Positions 61,120 to 64,000 of a stretch of 64,000 nucleotides of DNA are shown piece after piece. The notes beneath the pieces were generated by a model, which saw only the letters and a program-made list of their open reading frames with translations, was not told where the DNA came from and did no database searches. This DNA comes from Proteles cristata cristata (lineage: Eukaryota > Chordata > Mammalia > Carnivora > Hyaenidae). The stretch spans positions 65,001 to 129,000 of the forward strand of contig JAESUZ010001744.1 in assembly GCA_017311185.1 (NCBI GenBank), written 5' to 3'. The first letter of the stretch is position 1; each line of letters begins with the position of its first letter. The translations under genes and the position numbers were made by a program.

Positions 61120-61849
61120 TTTCTTAAGAGAGAGAAATCAAGAAAAATGAGATGTTTTATTTTGAAGCAGAAAGGAGAGGAAAGACTTGGGACATATGTA
61201 CATGAAACTGAAACTCCATTGGAGAAAGAGATTCATATCCACATGGAAATTAAGTAAAAACAATAGAAAATAAAAAATTGGTTGATGCAAACCAATTATA
61301 TTGAAATATATGGGCCCCTAAGAGAAGGAGATTGAGTTAATCTTTTTTGAATCTCAAAGTACAGAATAAATTTAACTGACATCTGAGTAACATAAACAAC
61401 ATAGTGATGAACCTCTTTGCATAAAACCTTGTGTACAACTGTGTATAATTTCGGGTAGATTTCTAAAAGTAGAATTCTGGCTCAAAGAATATAGAGTACA
61501 GAAAAATGAATAACATCATAATCATAAAGTCCTCTTGTTGTTTAAGAAATAAAAATACCTGTCAGGCACTTGTCTCTGTGTTCTCCTTTTCACTGTATCT
61601 TTCGAAGTCTGCCTCTGGACCACTTTGATGGTTTAATTCCTAAAGCACCCATATCCATTATCATAGCTGAACCCACTACTTAAAAGAGTTAAAACATAGT
61701 TGGGACTGAAAACCTAAAATTCAGCTGAGACTGAGAATTTAAGAAGTAACCTCACTATTAACTACACTGGGAGAGTAGATACTTATAATGACAGCTTCAA
61801 AGTTAGCAGGAGATTTTTTTTTTCTCTCTTAAGATCATGCAGTAGCTAT
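61120..61849. other. Unassigned intergenic DNA
   Basis: Sequence right of the Tigger terminus; no repeat or gene recognised. Confidence 0.5.
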
Positions 61850-61862
61850 AAAATGGCAAAAC

Positions 61863-62015
61863 AGAGGCACCTGGGTGGCTCAGTCAGTTAAGTGTCCAGC
61901 TTTGGCTCAGGTCATGATCTCATGGTTCATGAGTTCAAGCCCTACTTTGGGCTCTGCATACTTAGGATATTCTCTCTGCCTCTCTCTCTCTTTCAAAATA
62001 AATAAATAGACTTTA
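61863..62015 (+). mobile_element. CAN-SINE, short subfamily, with 13-bp TSD
   Basis: Perfect AAAATGGCAAAAC at 61850-61862 and 62016-62028. The middle is shorter than in other copies (GGGCTCTGCATACTTAGGAT runs almost straight into the CT tract), about 150 bp in all. Confidence 0.95.
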
Positions 62016-62082
62016 AAAATGGCAAAACTGCCTCTGAGTAATAACAACTTTATTAACAGTGATACTCCAAGACACATTTTTT

Positions 62083-62270
62083 TAAAAAAGTTTATTTATT
62101 TATTTTGAGGGGGAGAGGGGCAAAAGTGAGGGAGAGAGAGAATTCTAAGCAGGCTCTACATTGTCAGCACGGAGCCCAAAGCAGGGCATGACCCCATGAA
62201 CCATGAGATCATAATCTGAGCCCAAACCAAGAGATGGATGTTTAACCAACTGAGTCACCCAAGCACCCCA
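62083..62270 (-). mobile_element. CAN-SINE, older
   Basis: Tail complement AGTTTATTTATTTATTTTGA, GAATTCTAAGCAGGCTCTAC, CAGCACGGAGCCCAAAGCAG, head complement TGAGTCACCCAAGCACCCC. No clear duplication seen. Confidence 0.92.
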
Positions 62271-62429
62271 AAGATCCCCTTTGTTATACCCATCTTTCAC
62301 TGGGGATACTCAATTGTTAAACTACCCTCACCTTATGGCAGCAGCCATCTTACTTTATCCTCCTTCTTCAGAGCCTGACACAGAAACAACTGACCTATGC
62401 TCTCCTTAGCTCTTCCTCAGAATCACTCA

Positions 62430-62640
62430 GAGAGAATCCAAATAGTACAAAAGCTACTTTACTCCTTCCTTTTGCTCAATGCTATTCTATGGGTCCCCTG
62501 GAGTGCCCTCCTTCATTGCACAGAGTCAATAAATTTGAGTTTCTCAGACTACAAGTTTGTGCCTGGTGGATCTTTGGCATTAGTAGTTCCCTCAGATTAC
62601 GGATTGTCATCAAGCACATTAATGCTTCCCGCTAACTGAG
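62430..62640 (+). other. LTR-like stretch with AATAAA
   Basis: AGTCAATAAATTTGAGTTTC followed by TTGTGCCTGGTGGATCTTTG and a GC-richer tail has the feel of an R-U5 region of an old retroviral LTR. Boundaries, duplication and family cannot be established by eye. Confidence 0.3.
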
Positions 62641-62869
62641 ACAACCACTACTAAGACATGTAGACCCCTCCCACAACAGACTCCTCCATTCTATCGTTGC
62701 TTCATCCAGTTTTCATTCTCTAGTATTGACCACTTATTTCCACTTATCTCCAACTCCTATAACTACATGAGATTATTAAAGGCTACTTGGCAAAGTCATT
62801 GCCTCTATTCTCTGATATCTTGAGGGTTGTTGGTCTTTTCTGTTCTAAACCACTTTGAATTTCCTACTT

Positions 62870-63190
62870 GACATCTAATCTTGTATATCTCATAAGCACC
62901 TAAAATGTAAAGTCTTGACTTTCCAACTGGAACTTATTCAGTCTTTCTCATTTTAGTTACACTCTATATAGCCGGTCAAGGTAAAAACTCAGTGCTCTCC
63001 TGTAGCACACCCTCTCTTTAATTTCAATTGAGTTTGAATTTGATGGTAATTTCAATTCATCAACAAGTTCTGCCAGCTCCAGCTGTAAAATATAGATCTT
63101 GAAGCATCTTAGGCTCCCCAATTTCCTTGTATTGTCCAAGCCACCATTATTTCTCACCTGGTCTTCTATGATAGGTTCTCAATTGTATTT
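62870..63190 (+). mobile_element. L2 LINE fragment
   Basis: TTCTGCCAGCTCCAGCTGTA, then TTGTCCAAGCCACCATTATT, TCTCACCTGGTCTTCTATGA and TAGGTTCTCAATTGTATTTC follow the L2 order '...gtccaagccaccatcatctctcacctggactactgcaatagcctcc'. Left boundary uncertain. Confidence 0.58.
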
Positions 63191-64000
63191 CCAATTTATT
63201 TTAGTTATTTAATATACATACTTTTAATTTAAACATATAGTTATATCATTATTTTAACTATATAAATCATAAACCATTATTCTTCGTGTTTCATTATCAT
63301 CTCTGTGCTTGGTAATTTGTCAGATGCTACAGATACATGACCAGATTGTACACCTTCCCTATCCACAGGATTGTGGAGAAATCAAGGATGAGAGCATGGG
63401 AAGACAAGGGGAATAACTAAGAAAAAAGTGAAAATATAATAAGAATATTAATAAGGATACTTATGATGAAGCTAATGAAACCCAAGCTAAAGTACTTCTC
63501 ATACAACTCCATTTCAAATCCCTGAGAGGAGATTCTAGAAATCTGTTTGCATGGTCATGTTTTTGTAAAATGTACACAAGATATTTTAACCACAAATGTA
63601 AAGACCACGGTCTTTTTCCACTCAGACCTCCCTCAGACACACATCCTTTCATCTAAGGTAGTGGCCACAGACATTTTGGGGGATCTGGTAAAAGGAAGTT
63701 GTGCTGGAAATACATTCAGTTTGTTAAGTGGGGTATATTTTCGTGGTTCACAGTTATTTCAGTGCATGGTTATATTCTTGCAAGCCATTATGCAACAATA
63801 ATGACTGCAAAGAATGTACTTCCCCTTCACTGTGCCAGTTCACCCATCATCTTGATATAACAATCAGTACTAGAAATTATATCACATACATCCTGAATTT
63901 TAGCCATTTAAATTGAAAATAAATTTAATAAAAAGTTTTCCCAAATTTAGATGATAAAAATTTATGTGACATTACCAACAAATTGTAAAGTATAAAACTT
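63191..64000. other. Unassigned intergenic DNA
   Basis: AT-rich with short chance open frames; nothing recognised up to the window edge. Confidence 0.5.

Overview
This window looks like mammalian nuclear DNA from a carnivore, most likely a feliform (cat, hyena, mongoose or civet lineage). The main evidence is about 28 copies of a tRNA-derived CAN-SINE whose head reads like a degraded tRNA gene and whose tail is CT-rich followed by AAATAAATAAA. Other evidence is L1 elements with carnivore-type 3' UTRs and AT-rich intergenic background. I find no intact protein-coding gene, no functional tRNA or rRNA gene and no CRISPR array. The open frames in the window are short and are chance frames, LINE ORF2 debris, or parts of one dead zinc-finger gene and one dead transposase.

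Layout. 1-9.2 kb is AT-rich background with L2 and MIR traces and four SINEs, three of them with target-site duplications. 9.2-14.5 kb is old LINE-1 in both orientations, hit by several SINEs, plus a MER20 DNA element. 15.4-25.6 kb holds further L1 3' ends (one apparently 5'-inverted), an antisense L2 and more SINEs. 25.6-31.6 kb is mostly non-repetitive, with a GC-richer block of unknown origin, a perfect hairpin and a decayed tandem duplication. 31.6-41.6 kb is one ancient plus-strand L1 into which at least three later L1 insertions and several SINEs have jumped; two of the L1 insertions carry the inverted 5' segment expected of twin priming. 42-52.9 kb has a short L1 with a clean duplication, four more SINEs, and L3/CR1, L2 and MIR relics.

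The most informative locus is 52.9-61.1 kb. A Tigger1-type DNA transposon, with recognisable terminal inverted repeats and a decayed DDE transposase, was split by a 4.75-kb retrocopy of a KRAB zinc-finger mRNA. That retrocopy has a poly(A) tract and a 15-bp target-site duplication. It was later hit by three SINEs, and one of these SINEs was split by a 450-bp solo retroviral LTR flanked by GAGGG. The order of events reads directly from the junctions: Tigger, then the ZNF retrocopy, then the SINE, then the LTR.

61-64 kb holds two SINEs, a weak LTR-like stretch and an L2 fragment. No genes act together here. The value of the window is as an insertion record: many junctions with intact duplications, one coherent young SINE subfamily, and several nested insertions that date one another. 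Repeat-family names come from recognising consensus motifs by eye, so subfamily assignments are tentative.
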